Source of the DNA: an uncultured Lachnospiraceae bacterium
Lineage (GTDB): Bacteria > Bacillota > Clostridia > Lachnospirales > Lachnospiraceae
NCBI GenBank assembly: GCA_900316625.1
Contig: ONDO01000014.1
Coordinates: 26,705 to 90,704, forward strand
Reading direction: 5' to 3'
DNA length: 64,000 nt
Shown: positions 1 through 8,592 of the stretch, one piece after another
How the letters are laid out: the number at the start of each line of letters is the position of its first letter
Numbering within the stretch: position 1 is the first letter of the stretch
The notes under the pieces: generated by a model
What the model was told of the DNA's origin: nothing
The model's input: the letters and a program-made list of their open reading frames with translations, nothing else
Databases searched by the model: none
Translations under genes and position numbers: made by a program

Positions 1-1323
1 GACGATTATTTCGCCGCATTGCCACATTTTCAGCCTCGCAAGGTCAAAACTACAGATGAGATGTTCTCTCTGGATGCACTGAAGAACTTCCTCCATCGCA
101 TTGGTGATCCGCAGAATGATCTTCGCTATATTCATATCGGAGGAACGAATGGGAAGGGCTCTACGACGGCTTTCCTGGCTTCTGTTTTAAGAGAGGCGGG
201 ACTACATGTAGCTTCCTTCACGTCTCCGGCCTTGATAGATAATCGGGAACTCTATCGCATCGATGGAGAGGTGATCAAAGAGGAATCCTATGACGCAGTC
301 ATGTCTTATCTGATTCAGGAGAGAGAAGCGATGGAGAAGGCAGGAGAGAAGGCACCATCAGAGTTCGAACTCTATGTTTGTGCTGCTTTTCTTCTCTTCC
401 GGCAGGCAGGATGTCAGCTTGTCCTCATGGAAGTTGCCATGGGTGGAAGACTTGACGCAACGAATGTGATACCTGCACCTGTTCTCACGATCTTTACACC
501 GATTCAGTACGATCATACAGAAATCCTTGGGAATACCCTGACAGAGATTGCCGGAGAGAAGGCAGGAATCCTGAAGGCAGGAACGTATTGTATCAGCGCC
601 CCTCAGGACCCGGAAGCGCTAGGGGTAATTGAAGCCAGATGTAAGAAGCTTGGAATTCCCCTGGAGGTTGCAGAACCAGTGGATTCTATCACGTCTTATC
701 ACATGCGCGGAGAATATCAGAAGGTGAATGCAGGAACAGCAGCATGCGCCGCAAGGCTCATCCTGGAGAAGCTCCTTCCTTCGGAAATGAAGAACGAACG
801 GATGTCTTCGGACGGGATTCCAAGGGAAGTGAACATAGAGGAGCAGATCAGCAGCGGCCTTCAGATGGCCTGCTGGCCAGGAAGATTTGAAATCTTTCAG
901 AAGAAGGGTTTTGCCACAGTTGTAATCGATGGGGCTCATAATCCCCAGGGAATCGAAGCACTTGTATCTTCCATCCGGGAAGAATTTCCAGGAAGGAAGA
1001 TCAAGTTCCTAATGGGTGTTCTTGGAGATAAGGCTGTGGATAGGATGATTGAAGAGATCCTGCCCTTGGCATTTTCGATTGATCTTGTCACGGTTCCATC
1101 TCCCCGGGCGCTGTCTAAGGAGGATTTAGAAGAGAGAATCCTTCATATCATTGCTGAGGAAGAGCGCCTCTCTAGGAAGGATATTCTTATTCATAAGCAC
1201 GAGAGTATTGAAGAGGCCGTGAGATATCTATGGAATCAGTCCGGTGAGGAGGATGTCGTCTGCATCTTCGGGTCTCTGTATTACATAGGAATTGCCAGAC
1301 GAGAAGTAATAAGACGAAGCTGA
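1..1323 (+). CDS. folC: Bifunctional folylpolyglutamate / dihydrofolate synthase, 5' end outside window
   Basis: Adds glutamate to folates (and may make dihydrofolate from dihydropteroate), a cytosolic step that retains folate in the cell. The reading frame is open to base 1, so the true start lies upstream and the TTG at 19 is only the first internal start-like codon. About 50 residues into the visible part is the Mur-ligase P-loop GTNGKGS, followed by FTSPAL. Further on come the YDHTEILGNTL segment with GEKAGILK and the C-terminal domain motif DGAHNPQG. These are standard FolC landmarks, and all of the ATP-binding and C-terminal domain is present. Nothing recognisable lies in the roughly 170 bases to the next gene. 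The family call is firm; whether it also has dihydrofolate synthase activity cannot be read from sequence. Confidence 0.95.
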   Translation, partial: DDYFAALPHFQPRKVKTTDEMFSLDALKNFLHRIGDPQNDLRYIHIGGTNGKGSTTAFLASVLREAGLHVASFTSPALIDNRELYRIDGEVIKEESYDAVMSYLIQEREAMEKAGEKAPSEFELYVCAAFLLFRQAGCQLVLMEVAMGGRLDATNVIPAPVLTIFTPIQYDHTEILGNTLTEIAGEKAGILKAGTYCISAPQDPEALGVIEARCKKLGIPLEVAEPVDSITSYHMRGEYQKVNAGTAACAARLILEKLLPSEMKNERMSSDGIPREVNIEEQISSGLQMACWPGRFEIFQKKGFATVVIDGAHNPQGIEALVSSIREEFPGRKIKFLMGVLGDKAVDRMIEEILPLAFSIDLVTVPSPRALSKEDLEERILHIIAEEERLSRKDILIHKHESIEEAVRYLWNQSGEEDVVCIFGSLYYIGIARREVIRRS

Positions 1324-1491
1324 CAGAGGATGTGCTTCCTAGCATGACTGATGGTAAGCCACGCTGCCCTTGTAATATAAGTGAACAACTTGTAATGCCT
1401 TTCCTGATGTTTTAAGTCATGGAAACAGGTCCTCGAGTCTTTAGGTGAAGTCGGACATGTGGTAAGATACTCTAAAGGGGAGGTGATCTCT

Positions 1492-3105
1492 ATGAAATTG
1501 GAATTTCTTGGTGCAGCACACGAAGTAACTGGTTCTTGCCATTATCTGGAATGCAATGAAAAACAAATGTTGATTGATTGTGGAATGGAGCAGGGAGCTG
1601 ATCTCTATGTGAATCAATCGATTCCTGTGAACCCGGCGGAGATTGATTATATCTTTGTAACCCATGCCCACATCGATCACAGTGGATTAATCCCTCTCAT
1701 GTATAATCATGGCTTTCGTGGTCAGATCTTCTGTACAGAAGCGACTAAGGAACTATGTGATATCATGTTGAGAGATTCCGCACACATTCAGGAAGCTGAA
1801 GTGGAGTGGAAGAATCGTAAGGCAAGACGAGCCGGTGAGGCAGAAGTCGAGCCTATGTATACGGTAGAAGATGCGGAGAAGGTCATGAAGCATTTCGTGC
1901 CCTGCCGTTATCACCTGAAGGTGGAGATCGCTGAAGGAATAACGGTACGATTTGTCGATGCCGGTCATCTCTTAGGATCTTCGTCCATCGAGATGTGGCT
2001 TACTGAGAACGGAGAAGAGAGGAAGATTGTCTTCTCCGGAGATATCGGTAATTCCAATCAGCCACTCATCAAGAACCCGGAATATATTAAGGATGCAGAT
2101 TATGTTCTGACGGAATCCACCTATGGAGATCGTCTGCATGACCAGCCGACAGATTTTGCAAAAGCACTTGCTGAAGTGATTCGAAGAACCTTACAGGGTG
2201 GTGGCAATCTGGTCATCCCTGCCTTTTCTGTAGGCAGAACTCAGGAGATTCTCTACTTTATCCGCAAGATTAAGGAAGAGGAGATGATCCCTGGCTTTAA
2301 TGACTTCCAGGTGGTTATGGATAGCCCTCTGGCTGTGAATGCCACGAATATCTTCAAGATGAGCGTGGAAGAATGTTTTGATGATGAAGCAAGAGAACTT
2401 GTCATGCATGGCAGGAATCCGATTGGCTTTCCTGGTCTTCGTGTGGCAGTCAGCTCTGATGAATCGAAGATGATCAACACGGATATGAATCCCAAGGTCA
2501 TTATCTCTGCATCAGGTATGTGTGAAGCAGGTCGTATTCGTCACCATCTGAAGCATAATCTCTGGAGACCGGAATCTACCATCCTCTTTGTGGGATATCA
2601 GGTGCCTGGAACCCTTGGATTTAACCTCCTGCATGGAGCCAAAGAGGTCAAGCTTTTCGGCGAAGAGGTGCAGGTAAAGGCAACCATTGAGAATCTGCCC
2701 GGTATCTCCGGACATGCAGATCAGAAGGGACTCTTACGCTGGATCGGCGAATTCAAGGAGAATCCTCCCAAGCACGTCTTTGTCGTTCATGGAGAGGACG
2801 GTGTGACTGACCAGTATGCAGAACTGGTACATGAGACCTTCGGCTTCGAGGCAAGCGCTCCTTATTCAGGAGATGCCTGGGACCTGATCACGGGGCTTCA
2901 GATAGCAAGTGGCAGCAGAGAACGCATTGCGACGAAGAAGTCAGTATCTCAGGGAGGCAAGACAGCTTCCGTGGTTTATGGCCGCCTGATGGCAGCCGGC
3001 CAGAGATTGATGGCACTGATCAAGAAGTCCGGTGGACTTGCCAACAAGGACATGGCTAAGTTTGCAGACCAGATCAATTCCCTCTGTGATAAGTGGGAAA
3101 AATGA
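1492..3105 (+). CDS. Metallo-beta-lactamase/beta-CASP family protein (putative RNA-processing nuclease)
   Basis: The 537-residue protein has the complete metal site of the metallo-beta-lactamase fold: HAHIDH at residues 58-63, GHLLGS and SGDIG. It also has the beta-CASP motifs of nucleic-acid-processing members: TESTYGD, the ISASGMCEAG segment followed by His residues, and the C-terminal GISGHADQ and HGE motifs. It resembles CPSF73/YSH1-type exonuclease-like bacterial proteins. RNA as substrate is inferred from the family. I chose the ATG at 1492 because a strong ribosome binding site (AAAGGGGAGGTGATC, 1474-1488) sits directly before it; a longer frame could open at a GTG at 1459. The last 60 residues or so are basic and weakly conserved. 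It stands alone, with a 33-aa gene downstream. Confidence 0.9.
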   Translation: MKLEFLGAAHEVTGSCHYLECNEKQMLIDCGMEQGADLYVNQSIPVNPAEIDYIFVTHAHIDHSGLIPLMYNHGFRGQIFCTEATKELCDIMLRDSAHIQEAEVEWKNRKARRAGEAEVEPMYTVEDAEKVMKHFVPCRYHLKVEIAEGITVRFVDAGHLLGSSSIEMWLTENGEERKIVFSGDIGNSNQPLIKNPEYIKDADYVLTESTYGDRLHDQPTDFAKALAEVIRRTLQGGGNLVIPAFSVGRTQEILYFIRKIKEEEMIPGFNDFQVVMDSPLAVNATNIFKMSVEECFDDEARELVMHGRNPIGFPGLRVAVSSDESKMINTDMNPKVIISASGMCEAGRIRHHLKHNLWRPESTILFVGYQVPGTLGFNLLHGAKEVKLFGEEVQVKATIENLPGISGHADQKGLLRWIGEFKENPPKHVFVVHGEDGVTDQYAELVHETFGFEASAPYSGDAWDLITGLQIASGSRERIATKKSVSQGGKTASVVYGRLMAAGQRLMALIKKSGGLANKDMAKFADQINSLCDKWEK

Positions 3106-3138
3106 GAACTTATACACCATAACTAATTGATATCTTAT

Positions 3139-3177
3139 TCTCAGAACAGCGATCATAGTCTTCGCATTATTCTGAGA
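3139..3177 (+). promoter_or_regulatory. Inverted repeat whose 3' arm touches the ribosome binding site of the 33-aa gene
   Basis: TCTCAGAA at 3139-3146 is perfectly complementary to TTCTGAGA at 3170-3177. The right arm overlaps the start of the Shine-Dalgarno stretch GAGAGGAG (3174-3181) in front of the ATG at 3189. In RNA this hairpin could occlude the ribosome. There is no T-run, so it is not a normal terminator. The role is inferred. Confidence 0.35.
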
Positions 3178-3188
3178 GGAGATTCGCC

Positions 3189-3290
3189 ATGAAGGGATAT
3201 CAGGTTAGTAACGGGTTTATGGGTCTTGTGGATGAGAGCTACATGCTCTTTGCCACAGAAGAAGAATATTACGAGTATATAGAGGAGTAA
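3189..3290 (+). CDS. 33-residue conserved-looking small protein upstream of aminopeptidase
   Basis: The frame encodes a short aromatic and acidic peptide beginning MKGYQVSNGFMGLVDE and ending YYEYIEE. It has a good ribosome binding site (GAGAGGAG, 3174-3181) and its TAA is only four bases before the aminopeptidase ATG. The Shine-Dalgarno of the aminopeptidase (GAGGAG) lies inside its last codons, so the two are probably translationally coupled. Short proteins of this type (GFMG.VD..YMLFA pattern) are, as I recall, common as hypothetical proteins in Lachnospiraceae; I cannot assign a function. No signal peptide, membrane segment or Cys motif is visible. Confidence 0.65.
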   Translation: MKGYQVSNGFMGLVDESYMLFATEEEYYEYIEE

Positions 3291-3294
3291 CAAA

Positions 3295-5082
3295 ATGACA
3301 GTTAAGGAACGGCTTGGCAGGCTGCGTGAAGAGATGGAGAAGCGTAATATCGGTGCATATCTGGTGCCGATGGCTGACTTCCATCACTCGGAGTATGTGG
3401 GAGCATATTTCGAAGAAGTGAAGTATATCTCCGGTTTTACCGGAACGAACGCAACTGTTGTAGTAACGATGGATGAAGCCGGACTCTGGACGGATGGCCG
3501 TTATTTTATTCAGGCAGAACGTCAGTTGAAGGATAGCACGATTCTTCTCTACCGTATGGCAGAAGAAGGTGTACCGACTGTTGCAGAATTCCTGAGAGAT
3601 AAGCTTCCGCAAGGTAAGGCAATCGGATTCGATGGCCGTTGCATTATGGCAGATGAGGCTGCAAGCTATCAGAAGATCGCAGAAGAGAAGAAGGGTAGCC
3701 TCTACCAGAGTGAAGATCTGATTGATCTCTTCTGGGAAGACAGACCGGCTCTTCCTCATGAGAAGACCTGGGTGCTGAAGACAGAGCATGCCGGACGTTC
3801 CGTTACGGATAAGTTAGAGGACTTGCGTAAGACCATGGAAGAGAAGGGGGCAGAAGCACATCTTCTTAGCTCTCTCTGCGATATCGCATGGCTTCTTAAT
3901 ATGAGAGGCGATGATATTGCATCCGTTCCTGTCTTCCTCTCCTTCGTCTATGTGACAGCAAGAGAGTGCAGACTCTATATCCAGGATCAGGCCATGACAG
4001 ACCAGGCCGGACTGCATCTTCGTGATGCGAATGTGGACATCCGTCCTTATGAAGCAATCTATGAAGATCTGCCTCTGATGGAGGAGAAGTCTCTGCTTCT
4101 GGATAAGAAGGAGACCAATGCAAGACTCTTCGATCTGATTCCGGATGGTGTTGTCGTCATCAATGACTTCAATCCGACAGAACTCTCTAAGGCTGTTAAG
4201 AATGAGACAGAGATCAAGGATACCATTCATGCACATATCGAGGATGGAATTGCAGTAACCCATTTCATCTACTGGGTGAAGAATGCAATCAAGACCGAGA
4301 AACTTACAGAACTGGATGCAGACCATAAGATTAGAGAATTCCGTGAGCAGGCAGATGATTTCCTGGACGTCTCCTTCGAGACCATTGCAGCCTATGGACC
4401 GAATGCGGCAATGATGCATTATTCCGCAACTCCGGAAGAGTTCTCAGAGATGAAGCCGGAAGGATTCCTTCTGGTTGATTCCGGCGGACATTATATGACC
4501 GGAACAACGGATATTACCCGTACCATCGTTCTCGGACCTCTGACTGCAGAGATGAAGCATGACTTTACTACCGTACTTCGTAGTCACCTTCGCCTTATGA
4601 CAGCACACTTCCCACAGGGATGTATTGGTCAGAATCTGGATATCCTGGCACGTGGTCCGGTATGGGATGAAGGTCTGGATTACCGCTGTGGAACCGGACA
4701 TGGCGTTGGTCATATCCTGAACGTACATGAAGGCCCTCAGTCCTTCCGTTGGAAGGTTTTAGATAAGAGCAAGGTATGGGAACTGCAGGAAGGTATGATC
4801 ATTACCGACGAACCTGGCCTCTATATCGAGAATGGCTATGGTATCCGTACCGAAAATGAGCTTCTGGTAGAATTCGACCGGAAGACGGAGTATGGTAAGT
4901 TCCTTAAGCTTCGCCCCATTACTTATGTTCCAATCGACAGAGATGCAATCAATGTGGAGGAACTGACCCACTTAGAGCTTAAGGCCCTGAATGAATATCA
5001 TGAGATGGTTTATCAGACTCTGAAGGATTCCTTTGAAGGAGCAGAACTTGACTGGCTCCGTGAAGTTACCCTTCCCCTCTGA
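3295..5082 (+). CDS. Xaa-Pro aminopeptidase, M24B family, three-domain type
   Basis: A cytosolic metallopeptidase that removes the N-terminal residue before a proline. The 595-residue length and the two creatinase-like N-terminal domains before the catalytic domain match the eukaryotic APP1-like branch that is also common in Clostridia. The dimetal ligands are visible: the two Asp of the LLVDSGG..TGTTDITRT segment (about 394-406), the His in GTGHGVGH (about 466), the Glu in ITDEPGLY (about 505) and the Glu in RTENELL (about 519). Start ATG 3295 has its ribosome site inside the preceding 33-aa gene. A GC-rich hairpin follows the stop. Confident in family; exact peptide preference not readable. 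Confidence 0.93.
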   Translation: MTVKERLGRLREEMEKRNIGAYLVPMADFHHSEYVGAYFEEVKYISGFTGTNATVVVTMDEAGLWTDGRYFIQAERQLKDSTILLYRMAEEGVPTVAEFLRDKLPQGKAIGFDGRCIMADEAASYQKIAEEKKGSLYQSEDLIDLFWEDRPALPHEKTWVLKTEHAGRSVTDKLEDLRKTMEEKGAEAHLLSSLCDIAWLLNMRGDDIASVPVFLSFVYVTARECRLYIQDQAMTDQAGLHLRDANVDIRPYEAIYEDLPLMEEKSLLLDKKETNARLFDLIPDGVVVINDFNPTELSKAVKNETEIKDTIHAHIEDGIAVTHFIYWVKNAIKTEKLTELDADHKIREFREQADDFLDVSFETIAAYGPNAAMMHYSATPEEFSEMKPEGFLLVDSGGHYMTGTTDITRTIVLGPLTAEMKHDFTTVLRSHLRLMTAHFPQGCIGQNLDILARGPVWDEGLDYRCGTGHGVGHILNVHEGPQSFRWKVLDKSKVWELQEGMIITDEPGLYIENGYGIRTENELLVEFDRKTEYGKFLKLRPITYVPIDRDAINVEELTHLELKALNEYHEMVYQTLKDSFEGAELDWLREVTLPL

Positions 5083-5097
5083 TACTTATTATTGCGA

Positions 5098-5132
5098 CCG
5101 GCTTCCGAGAAGATGGAGGCCGGCCTGCTTTG
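5098..5132 (+). terminator. Hairpin between aminopeptidase and polA, weak terminator
   Basis: CCGGCTTCC (5098-5106) pairs with GGAGGCCGG (5115-5123), nine pairs including one G-T, with an eight-base loop. It is followed only by CCTGCTTTGC, a poor T-tract, so it may be a partial terminator or an RNA-stabilising hairpin. Confidence 0.4.
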
Positions 5133-5158
5133 CATAACAAGAAATAAAGGATGATTAC

Positions 5159-7897
5159 ATGAGCAAGCTCTTTCTGATTGATGGCCATAGTATTCTGAAT
5201 CGTGCATATTACGGTCTCCCAGATCTTACCAATGCCGAAGGAATTCATACTGGAGCAGTCTATGGTTTCCTTACCATGATGTTCCGTTTCCTGGAACAGG
5301 AGAAGCCGGACTATTTTGCCGTGGCTTTCGATGTTCATGAACCTACCTTCCGCCACAAGATGTATAAGGAATATAAGGGGACCCGTAAGGCAATGGATCC
5401 GGAACTTCGTATGCAGGTGCCGATGATTCAGGAGATGCTTACTGCAATGGGAGTGCCCATTGTGAAGAAGGGTGGTTGGGAAGCTGACGATATCCTTGGC
5501 ACACTCTCTGTAAGAGGTGAAGAAGCTGGTATGGACGTTACTGTCATGTCCGGAGACAGAGATCTCTTACAGCTGGCAACCGACAAGGTTAAGATCATGA
5601 TTCCGAAGACTAAGGCCGGCGGAACTGCAATTGAGGTTTATTATGCTGCGGATGTTCTGTCACAGAAGGGTGTTACTCCACAAGAGTTCATCGATGTGAA
5701 GGCACTCATGGGAGATACGGCAGATAATATTCCCGGTGTTCCCTCCATTGGTGAGAAGACTGCGACCACGATCATTCAGACCTACCATACAGTTGAGAAT
5801 GCTTATGATCATATCTCAGAAGTGAAGCCCCCGAGGGCACGGAAGAACTTAGAAGAGTTCTATGACCAGGCCATTCTTTCAAAGAAACTTGCGACCATTG
5901 AGGTGCATGCAGATATTGAATTCGACATGGATGCAGCCAAGGTACATGACCTCTATACGGATGAAGCTTTCCGTCTCTGTAAGGAGTGGGAATTCAAGAA
6001 CCTGCTGCCTAGATTCAGTGGTGGGGCGAAGACCCTTGTTCAGGAGGACCTGACGAAGGATTGCGATATGGTTTCGTCTTATGAATCATTCGTAGAAGAA
6101 TTCCATAAGATGAGAGATGGACTCTATGATAAGACTGCCAGGAAGGAGAGCGAACCTGTCCTTGGCGTCTCTCTTAAGGTAATCGAGGGAGAAGTTCTCT
6201 ATCTCGCGGTATCGGATGGCAGGAAGGCAGTATCTTATCACTTTCTGCCCTTAGAACAGGGAATGGTGAGTCGTCTTCTTGATGAGATTCTTCACCTTTC
6301 GAAGGAAGGTCTTCTTTTATCCTTCCCGGATCTCAAGGATGTCTTAGGACTCATTCCGGAGCAGGCAAGTGAGAGATTCTTCGATACGGACGCACTGGAG
6401 AAGACAGGGAATGCATACCCGAATCTCTATGATGTTTCAGTAGCAGCTTATCTCTTGAATCCCCTGCAGAACCAGTATCCTTGTGATCAGATTGCAAAGG
6501 ACCTCCTTGGAATGCTCTCCCCGAGTTATGAAGAACTCTTTGGTAAGGAGAAGGAAGCCAAGGTCTATGCTTCGGAATCGGATGAGACCGAGAAGAAGGC
6601 TGGGCTCTATGTTTCCTCCGAAGCACTGATTGCAGCCAGGGCTGTTCCGCTTCTTAACCAGAAGATGATGGATATCGGAGCTGAGAAACTCTACCGTACG
6701 ATCGAACTTCCTCTGGTATTCACGCTTTCGGATATGGAGAAGGTCGGAATGGCGATGGACCGTGATGCGCTGCTTTCATATGGTCAGGAGTTACGTGTCA
6801 CAATTGATGAACTCGAGAAGCGAATCTATGAAGAGGCAGGAGAAGAGTTCAATATTAATTCGCCCAAGCAGTTAGGCGATATTCTCTTCGGCAAGATGGG
6901 CCTTGAGGGCGGCAAGAAGACCAAGACGGGTTATTCCACGGCAGCTGATGTCCTGGAGAAACTGGCTCCGGAATATCCTGTTGTGGATGATATTCTGACC
7001 TATCGGAAGTACACCAAGCTGAATTCCACTTATGTCGAGGGACTGTCCCAGGCCGTATCTAGTGATGGAAGAGTGCATTCAACCTTCCAGCAGAAGGTGA
7101 CGGCGACTGGCCGTATCTCTTCGACGGAACCGAATCTGCAGAATATTCCAATCCGAATGGAACTGGGCAAGAAGATCCGTAAGGTATTCTATCCTGCAGA
7201 TGGATGTGTCTTCCTGGATGCCGATTATTCCCAGATTGAGCTTAGAGTACTGGCACATCTGTCCGGGGATGAGAACCTGATCAATGCTTATCTGGAAGGC
7301 CAGGACATTCACAGATCTACTGCTGCACGAGTCTTCCATACCCCTTTCGAGGAAGTAACGGATCATCAGAGATCGAATGCGAAGGCGGTTAACTTCGGTA
7401 TCGTCTATGGCATCAGTGCTTTCGGGCTGTCACAGAATCTGAATATTTCCCGTGCAGAAGCGCAGGAATATATCGATAGTTACTATGAAGCATACCCTGA
7501 TCTGAAGGCCTATCTGGACGGCCTTGTCGATAGGGCAAGGGAGAAGGGCTATGCTGAGACCATGTTTGGCAGAAGACGTCCGATTCCGGAGCTTAAGTCT
7601 TCGAACTTCATGACAAGACAGTTTGGGGAACGTGTTGCCATGAACTCCCCGATTCAGGGAACAGCGGCCGATATCATTAAGATTGCCATGGTGCGTGTCC
7701 ATGATCGTCTGGCCAAGGAAGGACTAGAGTCCAAACTGGTTCTGCAGGTGCACGATGAACTTCTGATCGAGGCGAAGCAGGATGAATTAGAAACGGTAAA
7801 GAAGCTTCTTCGGGAGGAGATGGAAGGTGCAGTGAAGATGCGTGTTCCTCTCTCTATCGATATGGAAGAGGGCAGCAACTGGTACGACGCGAAGTGA
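5159..7897 (+). CDS. polA: DNA polymerase I
   Basis: Repair and Okazaki-fragment-processing polymerase, 912 residues. The N-terminal third is the 5'-3' nuclease domain with its acidic metal-site stretches (GGWEADDILG, SGDRDLLQL, GDTADNIPGVP). The middle domain, from about 300 to 480, lacks the Asp-x-Glu of an active 3'-5' proofreading site, as is usual for Firmicutes PolA. The polymerase domain has motif A DADYSQIELR (about 687), motif B with RSNAKAVNFGIVYG (about 737) and motif C VHDELL (about 864). Start ATG 5159 follows AAAGG. coaE begins 18 bases after the stop, the polA-coaE pairing often seen in Clostridia. Confidence 0.97.
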   Translation: MSKLFLIDGHSILNRAYYGLPDLTNAEGIHTGAVYGFLTMMFRFLEQEKPDYFAVAFDVHEPTFRHKMYKEYKGTRKAMDPELRMQVPMIQEMLTAMGVPIVKKGGWEADDILGTLSVRGEEAGMDVTVMSGDRDLLQLATDKVKIMIPKTKAGGTAIEVYYAADVLSQKGVTPQEFIDVKALMGDTADNIPGVPSIGEKTATTIIQTYHTVENAYDHISEVKPPRARKNLEEFYDQAILSKKLATIEVHADIEFDMDAAKVHDLYTDEAFRLCKEWEFKNLLPRFSGGAKTLVQEDLTKDCDMVSSYESFVEEFHKMRDGLYDKTARKESEPVLGVSLKVIEGEVLYLAVSDGRKAVSYHFLPLEQGMVSRLLDEILHLSKEGLLLSFPDLKDVLGLIPEQASERFFDTDALEKTGNAYPNLYDVSVAAYLLNPLQNQYPCDQIAKDLLGMLSPSYEELFGKEKEAKVYASESDETEKKAGLYVSSEALIAARAVPLLNQKMMDIGAEKLYRTIELPLVFTLSDMEKVGMAMDRDALLSYGQELRVTIDELEKRIYEEAGEEFNINSPKQLGDILFGKMGLEGGKKTKTGYSTAADVLEKLAPEYPVVDDILTYRKYTKLNSTYVEGLSQAVSSDGRVHSTFQQKVTATGRISSTEPNLQNIPIRMELGKKIRKVFYPADGCVFLDADYSQIELRVLAHLSGDENLINAYLEGQDIHRSTAARVFHTPFEEVTDHQRSNAKAVNFGIVYGISAFGLSQNLNISRAEAQEYIDSYYEAYPDLKAYLDGLVDRAREKGYAETMFGRRRPIPELKSSNFMTRQFGERVAMNSPIQGTAADIIKIAMVRVHDRLAKEGLESKLVLQVHDELLIEAKQDELETVKKLLREEMEGAVKMRVPLSIDMEEGSNWYDAK

Positions 7898-7915
7898 TGT
7901 ATTAGAGAGGTTTTA

Positions 7916-8527
7916 ATGCATAAGATAGGTATTACAGGTGGAGTTGGCGCAGGTAAGTCTATGGTTTTATCTTACCTGGAGCAGAGATATGGAGCGGCGG
8001 TCATCCGTACAGATGAGCTGGCTCGGGACCTGGTTCTGGCAGGAACAGAACTGAATGTTCAGCTCCATCGTGATTTTCCGGAAGAGGTTTTCCTTCCGGA
8101 TGGCAATATGGACAGGGCCGCAATGGCTCACCTGATCTATACCGATCCGGAGGAGAGAGAACGTCTGGATGCCTTAATCCATCCGGCGGTGAAGACCGAA
8201 GTTATGAATATCATGGAGAAACTCGAAGATGAGGGTGAGACAGAGATCTTCATCCTAGAGGCAGCTCTTCTGATCGAGGAACATTATGATCAGATTCTAG
8301 ATGAACTCTGGTATATCGATGCGGACCCGGAGATTCGCCGGGAGAGACTTCGTGAATCCAGGGGTTATTCGGATGAGAAGATTGATGGAATCATGAAGAG
8401 CCAGCTGTCGGAAGAGGAGTTCTCTAAGGCTTGTGATGCTGTCATTTCGAATAATCGTTCCAAGGAAGAAACCTATCAGGAAATTGATGAAGAAATCAAG
8501 AGAATTCGACACCATCTTGTGGTATGA
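7916..8527 (+). CDS. coaE: Dephospho-CoA kinase
   Basis: Final step of coenzyme A synthesis: phosphorylates dephospho-CoA at the 3' hydroxyl. The 203-residue protein opens with the Walker A loop GGVGAGKS (residues 8-15). The RTDELARDLV stretch and LIHPAV motif of the CoaE family follow, then LEAALLIE. The length is typical. Start ATG 7916 has AGAGAGG upstream, and the gene is 18 bases behind polA, so they are probably co-transcribed. Confidence 0.95.
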   Translation: MHKIGITGGVGAGKSMVLSYLEQRYGAAVIRTDELARDLVLAGTELNVQLHRDFPEEVFLPDGNMDRAAMAHLIYTDPEERERLDALIHPAVKTEVMNIMEKLEDEGETEIFILEAALLIEEHYDQILDELWYIDADPEIRRERLRESRGYSDEKIDGIMKSQLSEEEFSKACDAVISNNRSKEETYQEIDEEIKRIRHHLVV

Positions 8528-8592
8528 TGAATGTAGTTTGTACACATATTGTGGATTTTTGACCTAGTCTATGTAACAGAAAGGTTCAGATC

